From: Polytrichum commune
Taxonomy: Eukaryota; Streptophyta; Polytrichopsida; Polytrichales; Polytrichaceae
Direction: 5' to 3'
Length of the DNA stretch: 60,000 nt
Assembly (NCBI GenBank): GCA_950295325.1
Contig: OX485805.1
Coordinates: forward strand, 13,118,501-13,178,500
Positions 32,424-43,121 of the stretch are shown in pieces. Numbering within the stretch: the stretch's first letter is position 1; each line of letters starts with the position of its first letter. The translations under genes were made by a program, and so were the position numbers. The notes under the pieces are model-generated. The model was not told where the DNA came from and did no database searches. It worked only from the letters and a program-made list of their open reading frames with translations.

Positions 32424-33581
32424 ATGGACGACATCGTGGACCTTGGGGATAGCCAACACAGCCCATCCACGCAGGTGCCATTTGCTGCGGATTGCGATTT
32501 TGAATCCGGATTTTTGGACAGCCAGTCTCCGCTACCGTCTGTTGCTGCCACCAGAAGAGGGGGGGGACGTTCCAGGGGCAAAGCTGGGGCTGCAAGCTCG
32601 TTGTCGGGCCCTTCACAATCACAAAATGCAATGCCGCACAAATTGCGAGGGCCAAATTGGACTGAACAAGAGATGCTTGTTCTCATAGGCCAGAAACGTA
32701 TAGAGTGGGATGGGCGTCACAATTGCAGCCAACCCTCTCTTGCAAAATTTGTGTATGGTACGACAGCCTGGAAACAGGTGTTGGCGGGCTGCATGTCCGT
32801 GGTGGGTTTCCGGGCTAGGGATGCAGATCAGCTAACCAACAAGTGGGATGGTCTCATCAAGGACTACAAAAAACTAAAAGATTACGTAGAGGGTACAGGT
32901 TCTGCACATTGGTGGGGTATGAATAGGGAGGAGAAGAGAGACTTGTGTAAAACCAGAAAATTGCCTCTTGAGTTTAGCGAGTGTATGTACAACGAAATGG
33001 AGAGTTTTGTTGGGAAACGGCAGATTTTTGGCCGTGCATCGGATGTCGTTGACTCCGACCGCTTGGGTTCGCCGCCAACAAAAAACTTTGCCCGCTCACC
33101 ACCCTCTCCACGTGGGGCAGCCTATGTTGGAGCAACCAGCCCTGCCACAAGTGCTACAACGGCACCCAATCCTTCCCCGGAGGGCACTCCCGGAGACGAC
33201 ATGCCGGGCTCAACGGGTCGGAAGCGGAAATCGGTGGGCAACGACAACTTGGTGGACTTTGTGAAGGACTTCAACTACGAGTACCTTGCACGAGTGGAGG
33301 CACAAGACAAAGACAAGCGGTCATGGAGGAGCGAGATGCTGGCGCTCGACATGGCGCGGGAGACAAGAATGGCACACAAAGAGGCGGAGAGTTCCAACAT
33401 GGACAACAAGCTTTACGAGTTAGAGGTTGAACGGACAAAAAACTTGGGCAACATGACAAGCGCGTTGCTTATGCTCGCATCTTCTATGGATGCTCTCACC
33501 AGGTTCTGTGTGCAACCTACACCTCTTAGAGTTCGTGTGTGTCATCTATGTCATTCTCTTGGCGGATGTCTAGCTATGTGA
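32424..33581 (+). CDS. Harbinger Myb/trihelix-like DNA-binding protein
   Basis: 385 residues. A disordered start (about 1-70) is followed by a trihelix/SANT-type domain at about 75-165: N-W-T-E-Q-E-M-L-V-L-I, then A-W-K-Q-V-L, then A-D-Q-L-T-N-K-W-D-G-L-I-K-D-Y-K-K-L-K. A Ser/Pro-rich linker follows, then a basic KRK motif and a charged coiled-coil region at about 290-350. In PIF/Harbinger elements the Myb-like protein binds the transposon ends and brings the transposase to them. The 3' end overlaps the transposase 3' end by 31 bp in convergent orientation. The last 20 or so residues lie in this overlap and are unlikely to be conserved. Confidence 0.85.
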   Translation: MDDIVDLGDSQHSPSTQVPFAADCDFESGFLDSQSPLPSVAATRRGGGRSRGKAGAASSLSGPSQSQNAMPHKLRGPNWTEQEMLVLIGQKRIEWDGRHNCSQPSLAKFVYGTTAWKQVLAGCMSVVGFRARDADQLTNKWDGLIKDYKKLKDYVEGTGSAHWWGMNREEKRDLCKTRKLPLEFSECMYNEMESFVGKRQIFGRASDVVDSDRLGSPPTKNFARSPPSPRGAAYVGATSPATSATTAPNPSPEGTPGDDMPGSTGRKRKSVGNDNLVDFVKDFNYEYLARVEAQDKDKRSWRSEMLALDMARETRMAHKEAESSNMDNKLYELEVERTKNLGNMTSALLMLASSMDALTRFCVQPTPLRVRVCHLCHSLGGCLAM

Positions 33582-34885
33582 TCGGAATTATGCATTCGCA
33601 CTAGGTAGTCGAGCAAGTCCTCCCTAGCCATCTTCCCCTCCAACAATGCTCTCTCCTCGCTCAGCAAGCCCATTGGCCTTGGGGGTTGGAAGATGTCCTC
33701 CTCAGCCCGTCGTGTGTTGTCGTCTGCCTCCATTGTAGGGAGGTGGCAGTCTGCCAGTATTTGGTCCAGAGTCCGGTCTTTACTCGCAAGTAGGATGTTG
33801 TGGAGCACACAACATGTGTGGACCACTGTGGGTAGGAAATTGAGCTTCAAAGAGGATTTTGCACCTATTTCTTTGAACCTCGCTTTTAAGATGCCGAACG
33901 CTCGTTCAACGCACATGCGGGTGGACGAGTGCTTGCGGTTGAACCACACCTCCTCATTTGTGAGAGGCATGCCCATGGGTCCCATCTTGAATGGTGTTAT
34001 GCACCAGCTCAATAGAGGGTACCCACGGTCCGCCACTATGTAAGGGGGAAATGGTAGCGCAGCTGGCCACGTCATTGGGTCATCGTGGAAGCCTCCCATA
34101 ACTCCCTCCTCCACTTTTCGGTATAGCTCCGTTGATTTGAAATGCGCGCTGTCGTGCAATGAGCCTGGTGGGCCGGTGTTCACTGATGTGAAATAGCATT
34201 TCGTATCCACAACACCCTGTAACAAAATGGAGAACGATTTGTTCCGGTTCCTATGGTCTGCCGCAATGATGCTATTAGGTGGCGCCGCAATATATACATG
34301 CGTGCCATCTATAGCACCAATACAATTTGGCATCCATTGTTTAGATTGGAATGCAGCTGTAACCCTTGCAAGTCTTCGCCCAACCGGCCATGCAATGAGG
34401 TGCCCGAAATTATTGCTTATGGCCACGCATACTTGCCGCAAAATCCCATGCACGGTTGACTTCCCTAGAGCGGCTTTGTCGGCAACTAACGGGATTGACA
34501 CACCGTGCATGAGTTTGAACAACGTCACAACAACCTTTTTTTCCACCCCAATTGGTTGTCTCCAATGCGTGTGTTGTCCCTGTATGTATGGTCTGAGATC
34601 ATGCACAAGCCGGTCAAAAGTCCTCCTCCGCATTCTCAAAATGTCATAGAACATGTCCGGGGTGTAGATGTTGAATAAGTACTCCTCGAACCAACATGTG
34701 GACCTCGGTTTCACATACCACTTCGTATCCAAAGTGCTAATGTGCCACGCAACTAGGTCAAGTATGTGCTTGTCGTGAGGGTACTCCAAGGCGTCGTCAT
34801 CGCAGTTGTAAACTTGGGAGGAAAAGATGGACCGGGCAATCCCATCATTGTCAACGATTTTTTTTTTTTTTTTTCCGGTGTGCAA
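33551..34885 (-). CDS. Harbinger DDE transposase (HARBI1-like, DDE_Tnp_4)
   Basis: About 440 residues, open throughout. A helical N-terminal region has F-Y-D-I-L-R-M-R-R-R-T-F-D-R-L and a G-K-S-T-V-H-G-I-L-R helix-turn-helix. The catalytic triad is visible: Asp in C-I-G-A-I-D-G-T-H-V, Asp in Y-I-V-A-D-R-G-Y-P, and Glu in C-V-E-R-A-F-G-I-L-K-A-R-F. All three blocks are intact, so the enzyme may be active. The start is uncertain: the first Met is followed by a lysine run coded by a poly-A tract (poly-T on plus, 34,857-34,873), which may be leader sequence or a length-variable site; a start further in, or an upstream exon, is possible. Confidence 0.92.
   Translation of the reverse strand: MHTGKKKKKIVDNDGIARSIFSSQVYNCDDDALEYPHDKHILDLVAWHISTLDTKWYVKPRSTCWFEEYLFNIYTPDMFYDILRMRRRTFDRLVHDLRPYIQGQHTHWRQPIGVEKKVVVTLFKLMHGVSIPLVADKAALGKSTVHGILRQVCVAISNNFGHLIAWPVGRRLARVTAAFQSKQWMPNCIGAIDGTHVYIAAPPNSIIAADHRNRNKSFSILLQGVVDTKCYFTSVNTGPPGSLHDSAHFKSTELYRKVEEGVMGGFHDDPMTWPAALPFPPYIVADRGYPLLSWCITPFKMGPMGMPLTNEEVWFNRKHSSTRMCVERAFGILKARFKEIGAKSSLKLNFLPTVVHTCCVLHNILLASKDRTLDQILADCHLPTMEADDNTRRAEEDIFQPPRPMGLLSEERALLEGKMAREDLLDYLVRMHNSDHIARHPPRE
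34857..34873. repeat. Homopolymer T run at the transposase 5' end
   Basis: About 16 T in a row. Slippage here would change the frame between the transposase and the open frame upstream (to 35291 on minus). Confidence 0.85.
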
Positions 34886-34889
34886 GTTG

Positions 34890-36370
34890 TGCCCTGTCTG
34901 CGTCCACTGTTGTAGTTTGCATGTGCATCAACATCACTGACATGTCAATGCATGCCATGAGAATGGGGATTGCTGATACAACGAGCGTTGTCGCGAATGA
35001 CCGTTGTTGCGGTGGAAGGTGTAGGGGGATGCTGGTTGGTGCACCGCAGCTTGACCCGGGCGGCAGGCATGGATTCGCAGCTGCCAGCGGAGGCAGAGAG
35101 CACTCCGAGGCAATGGGAGCCCCGGCAGTAGTGGAGGTGGCGTTGACGCACGGGAGGGAACATCGCGCGCACATGGAGCTCGACCTTGGACCGGGGATGA
35201 GAGGGAAGGACGTTCGGAGCATGGGAGTGAATGATCCGCAGCTTGCACCTCTCCTTCTTGAACCTTCAACCACAGAGAAGAGGGGAAACAATTACATCAA
35301 TGTGTATTGTAGCGCTGTGGTTAGTTATGTGCATACTATGGGAATGATTGCCATGGTTATTCCATGTAGTGGGCATTCAGACTCTAACGGAAGTAGGGGA
35401 GCACCAGTTCATGTGAAGGCAGGTGTCACTGCAAAATGGCAGACAACCTGGCTGGCATACAGAGCCGACTGACAATGTAAATTTTTTGATTTCTGAAAAA
35501 ATTCCGAGCCCTCAGTCGGAGCCTCATGCATGAGCACATTTGTGGTGTGACATTATTTCATGAGCATAGACGTTGGACATTAACAATGCCACATGTATCG
35601 CAGACCAGCCAAGCGATACTCTGGGAATGCGCATGTTTCTTTATGTTATGTTTGTGTTCAAAAGGAAAAATGTGTCTTTATCGTGCACCCGAAACATGTG
35701 AGGGATCAGGTAAGTCGGCAGGCAGGGAACGCATGCAGGCTGCTGTAAACATGCACTGGAAGCAAACGAGAAGGCAAACAGAAAGGCATGCGGAAAATGA
35801 AATGCCGGAGGGAAAATGCATCCGGGGAGCCATAGAGTCCACAGGGAAAAAAAATGTCCACTCCAATTGCAGAGGCAGCTGCGCACATTAACACATGGCT
35901 TAGGATAATGGGAAGCCAGATCGCTGGCTGGTGCGATGTCAACATCCCCCAGAAAGCCAATTATGCACAATAACCCACGACAAGAGCTTCGTGCTTGCCA
36001 GACATACACAATGCCGCCACGAATGGCAGAGAATATGTGCACGGCAGATGCATGATGGCATAGGGGTGCAGTGTCACCGCCAGTGTGCGCAAACTGCACC
36101 TGTACCGGCCAAAGAAACGCAAAGCCCGTGCTGGAGGTCGACACCGAGTCCAATCGAATGCAATGCACAGAAGCATAATGAACTCGGGAAAGGTACAGTC
36201 AAGCAAGACCGAAGATGACTGAGGAATGGCCGAAACGGGCAGGCAGGCCCAAATTCAAGCATAAATTCCAATGAAAGTTGAATGCAGACGGCAAAAGACG
36301 ATGCAAGAGAGACGACAAGGAGCCAGAGATGGCTTAAAATGTTTCCCAAAAAAATTAGGCATTTCAAAGT
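34890..36370. other. Harbinger right arm, inner part
   Basis: GC-moderate DNA without a recognised gene. The minus frame 34,851-35,291 could be an upstream exon of the transposase but has no known motif. Confidence 0.4.
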
Positions 36371-36379
36371 TTTATTTAT

Positions 36380-36898
36380 CCACAACAGCGGAAACATACA
36401 ATCTGGCATAGCGAATGCCATCGCCAGCATCCCTGCGATTGTGCTCTGGGAAGGGAAATCCACAGGCAGCCGCACCTGTGGCTGGAGGCCCCGGAATGCG
36501 ACGTCAATTTCGGCAAGTCTGCTCCTAATGGCATCGAATGGGTTCGAGGGCGCATCAAAGTGCATGCGCTGCGTGCTCATTTCCATCCCTCCATCATCGT
36601 CGCGGAGCATGAGCAACAGGGAGCGGCCCAGCTCGTGCGTCTCCAATTCGGCCTCCGAGTTGAAGCGAACCATTAGATCCCGCAAATTGCTGCAGTCCTC
36701 TTGCAACTCCCATTTGCAATACATTTCGACGAGGGGGAGGAGTTCCATGCAAGTTGCGCGCAGTGCATGCCGGGTGGGATTGCCGGTCCGCTGATGTCGT
36801 CGCCATGCTAGCTGCCCTGCACGACGAGGTTCAGTCGTGGCCACCAAAAGCTCGCAGAGATCGCCGAAGCATAGAAGCCACAAACACGAAGAACACAC
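36380..36898 (-). CDS. Hypothetical third Harbinger reading frame
   Basis: In the minus frame from about 36,898 the part at 36,380-36,780 reads like real protein: helical, charged and with regular Leu spacing (M-E-L-L-P-L-V-E-M-Y-C-K-W-E-L, F-N-S-E-A-E-L-E-T-H-E-L-G-R, P-F-D-A-I-R-S-R-L-A-E-I-D). The frame continues past 36,380 into hydrophobic sequence that looks non-coding, so a splice site near there is likely. No family recognised; it could be a captured host-gene piece or an extra element gene. Confidence 0.35.
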
Positions 36899-36899
36899 T

Positions 36900-38207
36900 T
36901 ACTGAGAGCAAAATAAAGGGGGGAGGACAAAGACGCGCCCAATTTTGTCTCCCGGAATGCGAATTCATGCACCAATGAGTGCGAATAAAAACCGTAGCAG
37001 AATAGTTTATAACCCTCCCAATAATCCTGCGCACTGCCACGACGGGGCCAAGCATAAATCAACCGGAAGCAAACACAGTAGAGGTGGGTCTATATTTTTA
37101 AATTCTAGCGCAACACAAAAAACAGTCACAACGATGGACACTGTGCAGTTTGCTGCACACTGTATGGGGTCCAGCGCAAGCATGCAACACGCGGAGAATG
37201 CATACATTGTCTTCGGGGGCGAAGAGACGTGGGCTACACATCTCAAGAAGACAGAAGAACAAACACCCAGGACATAGAAAATCATCGCAGCACAGAATTC
37301 GACGGGAGACCCAAAACCCTGACACAAGGTAGAGCCTGCAAGAGAGGGCGGAGCCGCATTTCTTTGGCGCTGCAACTGGAAAACCAAGCACCGGAATTGA
37401 AGTGTTGCCATGGAGCGCACGCCCATCCCACGCGCACCAGCTACAAACCGCGGGCGCCTCTTGCCATGGCGACTGCGTATATGCCCAGCACTGCCAGCAG
37501 ATGCCTGCAGAACGGGGACGACAAAAACACCGCAAAAAGAACGGCAGTTCCCTATAGACAGTGTGCCCTAAACCCGGAGACAGAGGATAGAATGCGGTGC
37601 GTCCGCTTCCGAAGCCAGAGGAGGCAGGGGCGACCTGACGCTAGCCACGACTGCACAAGGAATGCCCTCAGCGGAGGCGCAGGAGGAATGGTGCATCCAC
37701 CACATCGGTCCGTCCACTGAAACCCCACCGCGAAATGGGAGGGTATCAACACTCGAGGAAAGACAGGCAGACGAGGTGAAAGAGGAAAACCCAAAGACAA
37801 GTCCACCCAAAAAAAAAAAACCCACAAAACCCCACAGAGTCCTAAACCCAGAAGGCACAGATGTGTGATTGCTCAGACAAATAGCGGCGACTGCAGAGTG
37901 GTGTGCTCGTCACCCGAATTCGAGCCCCCGCAACTCGTCATCGATTGCGGTGTTTGTATCCATCCGCAACGCCTGCTCTTCGACTTCCGGAGGGACGTTG
38001 GCGGAGCGTCGAGCACCATAGAACCCTCGTTTTCCAGGTTGCCTCGGAGCCCCCGAACCGTGGGCAGGAACGGTGAATTATGGATGAACTCTGTGCATCT
38101 TCTCCACAGACCCGCCCATGTGTGGCCTCCGGCACGGCACCTCCGGAAGTGCCAGCTAGCCCATCGTAACCGGCTTGGGGGTTCTGCGTAGACCCGTTAC
38201 GGCACCG
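36900..38207. other. Harbinger right arm, outer part
   Basis: No gene recognised. An A-rich run lies at 37,808-37,822. Confidence 0.45.
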
Positions 38208-38242
38208 GGTCCGGTCTGGGACCCCCCTGTGCGGCCCCCCCC
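38208..38242 (-). repeat. Harbinger right TIR
   Basis: Inverse of the left TIR with eight instead of seven terminal G/C; TTA follows. Confidence 0.9.
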
Positions 38243-38245
38243 TTA

Positions 38246-38980
38246 ATCATTTATGTATAAATTTTCCACTACACATAAAGGTCTATGTATACATATGAAT
38301 GCTATTGGCTACATGCCAAACCCTAAACCATACAATGGGTACTAAGCTTAGAAATGAATCTGCTGCCCTCTTCTAATGAGTATTTAGGCACTATGAGTTA
38401 CCACTCGCTCAAAATGGTGATAAGATACTTGGCCACAGACATGTACTCAGACTCGTTAGCAATGCATCAGATTTTACTATGATCTTTACATTGGTGCTCT
38501 ATAACATTATTCAGTCATGTGGGTTGATTCCATGACTTTGGAATATGTCAATTATATTTCATGGGTCCTCGAATAAAGTGGGAATATTTTTTTATCATTC
38601 ATACATTGAGGTTAAACTTGAAAATTTTGATGGAGTGATACTCCTGGCATTATGCGCAGGGAGTTATTATTCATCCAATATTATCCGCATGAATAATGTT
38701 TATGCACATGAATGTATGCAAAAAAGCCTTGTTAATCTCAATATTATTCCCTAAAATTAGTATTCATAGTAGCACTATCATTGAAAATGTGGACATCATT
38801 CATAATATTCTTAATATCAAAATTGGCACTATTCATAATTCGTACGGGCGTCAATTTCTTCCTATATTATGAGTTTTTCCCATGAAGGTAAGATAGTGGA
38901 GGCCCATGTCAGATGATAAATATAGAATGGAACACAACCATGCACCTGACTAATGTCATGTCAGGAGATTTGATCATAGT
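38246..38980. other. AT-rich DNA, nothing recognised
   Basis: No gene, RNA or clear repeat seen. Confidence 0.4.
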
Positions 38981-38984
38981 TGGA

Positions 38985-40075
38985 AGGGTCTTTTTCTTCT
39001 TTTTCTTTTGAAACAAAAGGCCAACAAAGCCAACGCCAAATGCATTGAGAACCAAGAAAGAAAATGCACCCACATCAAGGGGAGGTGGGGCCCTTCAGAC
39101 GCGAAACACCGCCATGTGAAAGGTAACAACAACCGGCCCTAACTAGAGACAACCCACTAAATCCACCATGCCAAGGACAACCCCCAGACCACCAAGACAG
39201 TTGTCAACAGAGAGATGGACAACCTATCTACACTATTGTTTCCAATTCCACTCAATATGAAGATTGTTCCTCCTACAGAGGGTGTTCCTAGCTCCCTAGG
39301 TTTGATCAAAGCCATGGAGCATGGCCATGGCAAAAAAATAGCTAATCTTGATTTGCTTAATCACTGCTAATCACCCGTTTCCAAGTCACCTTGGCATACA
39401 TAATGAGTTCGTCCCAGATGTGGTGTTTGACCTTAGGCTTGTGCTATTGTTTGTGGTTGAACACTTTGTCATTGCGTTCGAACCAAATGGTCCAAAGCAT
39501 AATGTCACGAAGGAGGTGCCAAACTTTGATCTTTTTGCAAAACTTCTTCAGGATCCTCTCCCCAAACAAAGCTTGTTTCCAATTGCCGGTCCTAACCCCA
39601 CAGAACTCATGCATGATAAACATGGCCCATCTCTAAGCCCTTTGCGCTTGAATGCAATCCCATAATTTGTGCTTGACCGATTCACTAGTATTAGGGAGGC
39701 AGAAGATACATTGTTTAGAGATGGAAGCAGGCGCGATGTGAGCCATCCATTCATTGATTGCCACAACTTTATGCCAAATTGACCGCATAAAAGCTGCTTC
39801 CTTCCCCGACGGCAATGGGTCCCATACCTAGGGCCAATAAAATTTGTAGTTCCCTTGGAGATAGCCTTGCCATTTGTCCATGACGTGATTGATCCCCTCA
39901 ATTCTTTTAGTGATAAAGTCTCTACCCGATTTCGTGGTGTAATTAAGAAAGCAACACCCTTCAACCCATCACCACCTATCCAAGTCCCAGCTAAGAGTGG
40001 CCGTCTTGCCATAGAAGAAAGTGATTTCTTCTTTTTTCCCCTTCCGGACATTATTCATAGATATGAGTTCTGAGT
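38985..40075 (-). pseudogene. L1-type LINE 3' remnant (zinc-binding RT domain)
   Basis: Minus-strand fragments in several frames give the plant LINE C-terminal zinc-binding region: S-I-W-H-K-V-V-A-I-N-E-W-M-A-H, then C-I-F-C-L-P-N-T-S-E-S-V-K-H-K-L-W-D-C and A-W-R-W, followed by I-M-L-W-T-I-W-F-E-R-N-D-K-V-F and H-I-W-D-E-L. The C-x2-C ... H ... C spacing is the zf-RVT signature. Upstream, T-A-T-L-S-W-D-L-D-R precedes it. Stops and frame changes show it is dead, and the RT and endonuclease are missing. An A/G-rich tract near 38,985-39,010 on minus may be the old tail. Confidence 0.75.
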
Positions 40076-40079
40076 CAAG

Positions 40080-41838
40080 TGGGGTTGTTAAACTATAGTA
40101 AGCGATGGCTCCTGGATCAGTGGAGAGGCATATTCTAAACCCTCTTTAAGGTTTGCAGCCTCGATTGTAGGCTAGTGACAAGCATTCTGCATGGGCCTAG
40201 ATTCCATGTAGGTTTGACTTCCTTAAATTTGCAGTGGTCTCTGCAATTGAAGGTTTCGAGGAGAAGCAATTTAAAATGAATCCTTCCTACGTACCCGGTA
40301 CCCCAGTCGACCCACACTGGTATAGATATATGTGTACATAGGTTGCAGTCTTGTCAGTTTCTTGTGAACTTGGCCGTACACTGCAATTTTTCATCATTCA
40401 GGTGGAGTCAAATGTCTCATTCTCGAAATAGATGGTAAAAGCCAGCACTTTAGGTGCTGAAATACCAGCACTGCTGATCACTACCCGCGTGGCAGAAATT
40501 CTTGATGCATGTCAACATGGACAGGAGATTATGTAACCCTGGCCATGAACATTGAACTAAGTCACCGACAAAGCTGGTTTAGTTGTGAAGATCACCTAGC
40601 CTGCACTCAGGGTTTTGTTACGGATTCTTGTCAGCTTTTGACTGATCAATGTGATGCTTTAATAATGTTGAGATTGAATTTGGCCCTTTGCTGAAGAACT
40701 TGCCCTGTCGGTTCATCAATTAAGTTGGCATGATTTGAGAGTGCTGATTTAAACCGGATGTCTTTCAACCAATGACAGGTCTCTCACAGTGGCTGAAGTT
40801 CAAATCAGCAGCCTGGATCAAGAGGCGTTTTTTATCTACCCAATAGTTCCAATGGATATTCTTTTCATAGACTCTTGAGGTCAGAAACTTCTGAGTGACA
40901 CAGTGGTCATCAGTATTGTCCAATGTCTGTAGCAGCTGGAGATGGTGATCCAACTCCATGTGGATTTTTTAGAGCTGGATGCAAGCCAATGTTTTTCTCT
41001 GTCAACTGTTGTAGATAAACCATGCTGATATCAGCTTCAATTTTCTGTGGAAGAGCTTGAGGAAGGTGTTGATGGTCTTTGAATAAAATGATACATTGGA
41101 AGGTTTCTGTTGGACGTTTAATTTGCACTGGAATATGTTGGAGTCTGATCATGTTGACCATGAACATGTGGAGTCACTCATGTATGATGATTGATGCTAT
41201 AATTTGAACACAGTAGACTATGGCACATGCAATTATCGGCATGAGTACTTGATGTCTGGTAAGGTGTTTGGGTGTTATATATGTGGTGACTTTTCTTATC
41301 GGACCCCTAGATTTGATTGGTATGTGGGTCGGTGACAATTGGAGAGCAAATATCATAAAGACACATGTTCAATGATAGTGGACTACTTTTTCAAACATTA
41401 ATAATTACTCTAAATTCAATAGTGAACACAATTGGGAGGACTTTTGTATCCAATTAAGAAATCAACAAACATGCACTTCTGATAACCACAACTAAAGTAG
41501 GGCAAGTCTGATTTTCAATCCAATTTTTGCATATGCTTCATCATAGATTTCTTAATGCAACACGAGTTTTGTTATGTAGATCTAATTAGTAAAAGTTGGA
41601 GAACATGAAAAAGGAATCAAATCACATACCTTAAATTGATACAGCATAGCTAAAGAACTTCATAACTACATTGTTTATATAAAACCGGTGGGCATACTTA
41701 TAGTGTGACTTACCCTTCACTACGCTGTAATGTGGCCCACATTATACACCATCATGCATTAAAATAGCGTGGAACCTTATACTTGAGGGAATTGTTTTTG
41801 AATCAATCTCTCCACAATCTTACCCATGCAGCTTCAAA
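40080..41838. other. Unassigned spacer with a possible minus-strand coding relic
   Basis: Minus frames at 40,765-41,167 have protein-like composition (L-Q-H-I-P-V-Q-I-K, E-L-D-H-H-L-Q-L-L-Q-T-L-D) but no family I know. Otherwise nothing recognised. Confidence 0.3.
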
Positions 41839-41865
41839 CACTATATTCGGTAATTGGAGACTTTT
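41839..41865 (+). repeat. E2 left terminal repeat
   Basis: Shares CACTATATTCG, then GGAGACTTTTTG, with the E1 TIR; a further ATTTTGAGAC follows in both. Confidence 0.65.
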
Positions 41866-42145
41866 TGTTGATTTTGAGACTATTTAAGGACGTGGCTTTC
41901 ACATTTGTAGGAAGGAAAACACTAAAAATATGCTATGTTCCCAATTTTGGAAACAAATAAGAGACTCAAATGCATGGAACCACACATAAAAATAAGAAAA
42001 TGGGATATATGAGAACATTTGCATATGGAAAATCAATATCATATTTATTGAATAGGGGTTGAAGTACAAAATACAAGTGGAATATCCAATATTAGGCGAA
42101 AGTCCTAGAAACATAATTCCACAACTACATGTATGTTAATATAGC

Positions 42146-42493
42146 CTATACGTTCGGATCATGATTACGACTCACTACTTTTGCTTTTGCAATACTATTA
42201 TTAGCATTTATGGCCGTTTCACGTTCTTTTGCTTTCATGGCCTCCATGGCTCTAAAGATCTCGGGTCCGCGGCTAAAACCTTGTGTATTTGTCGACCCCG
42301 AATATGTGCCATTTGCCCATATTTGCCGACCCCCTACCGAATAAGTGGAATACGAATGCGATTGGGAAAACGAACGTCTTTCACTCTTCCGTAGGGCCAA
42401 ACAACGATCAGACTCGCAAGAAGCAGTCTTCAGTGTTCGCCTATCCAATGACGAAGTCGAGGATGAACGGCCCACATTCATGTGTATTGGGCT
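42146..42493 (-). CDS. Small disordered protein, last exon (E2 copy)
   Basis: A 116-codon phase-0 exon after acceptor tttcag (about 42494), ending with TAG-type stop at 42146. It has V-G-R-S-S-S-T-S-S-L-D, then a basic region, then G-G-R, and the conserved core R-G-P-E-I-F-R-A-M-E-A-M-K-A-K-E. It lacks the KEKEAK expansion of the E1 copy. Open throughout. Confidence 0.6.
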   Translation of the reverse strand, partial: SPIHMNVGRSSSTSSLDRRTLKTASCESDRCLALRKSERRSFSQSHSYSTYSVGGRQIWANGTYSGSTNTQGFSRGPEIFRAMEAMKAKERETAINANNSIAKAKVVSRNHDPNV

Positions 42494-42634
42494 CTGAAAC
42501 AATGACCATAAATACATATAATGATGTGGGTTAGTATAAGTTACGGATGGAAGTCCGAAAAACCCAATAATATGAAATGCACTAATCCACGGAAATCATG
42601 AAGAAAAAACTTGAGAATGCCAATAATTGGGCAC

Positions 42635-43033
42635 CTTGGCCCGCGGGGCGGTGGTTTGAGCTTCTGCGACATCGAGGGGGGCCACAAGCACAACAGGGAC
42701 GCTCGTAAACGCCGGGACACCAATTTGGGGTTCATCCATACAAAGGCGTTTGGTCGACCGTGGGTTTCGAACGTGCTTCTCATTGCGGAGGGGAGATGGA
42801 GATGGAGATGGAGCGTAATTGAGTTTTGCAACCTTTGGAGGAGGGCTATCGACAACTCCGTCTTCAAACCCCGAGTCTTTGGAGTAATCAACAACAGAGG
42901 CGGCATCGACGGCTGAAAATTGAAATAGTGAAGGCATTGAAATGTCGGTCACACCGATGGAAGGGGAGCTGGGGCCCGGTTTAGATGCACACATGCCATG
43001 GACGACGAGACTTTGGGATCCTTGGTGAGGCAA
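42635..43033 (-). CDS. Small disordered protein, upstream exon (E2 copy)
   Basis: A 133-codon phase-0 exon between acceptor tgtcttag (43034) and donor AAG|gtgccc (42634). Contains D-Y-S-K, G-V-V-D-S-P-P-P-K and S-P-S-P-S-P-L as in E1. A 6-bp GGAGAT array (about 42,792-42,815) encodes part of the SP run. There is no Met at the 5' end, so an upstream exon must exist. Confidence 0.6.
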
Positions 43034-43121
43034 CTAAGACACAAAAATACATTTACAAAATACGGGGAGAAATGTTAGATATAAACATGGAGAGTCCAAG
43101 TACAAACCCAAAAAGCAGTTA

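Larger units (their letters stand above)
30228..38242. mobile_element. PIF/Harbinger DNA transposon, apparently complete
   Basis: 8,015 bp between TIRs of about 33 bp that start with a G run, GGGGGGGCCGCACAGGGGGG, and end in CCAGACCGGA. The right copy has one extra G. A 3-bp duplication TTA flanks both ends (30225-30227 and 38243-38245), as expected for PIF/Harbinger. It carries the two usual genes, a Myb/trihelix-like DNA-binding protein and a DDE transposase, arranged tail to tail. The arms (30.3-32.4 and 35.3-38.2 kb) are long, GC-rich and mostly without recognisable genes. Confidence 0.95.
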
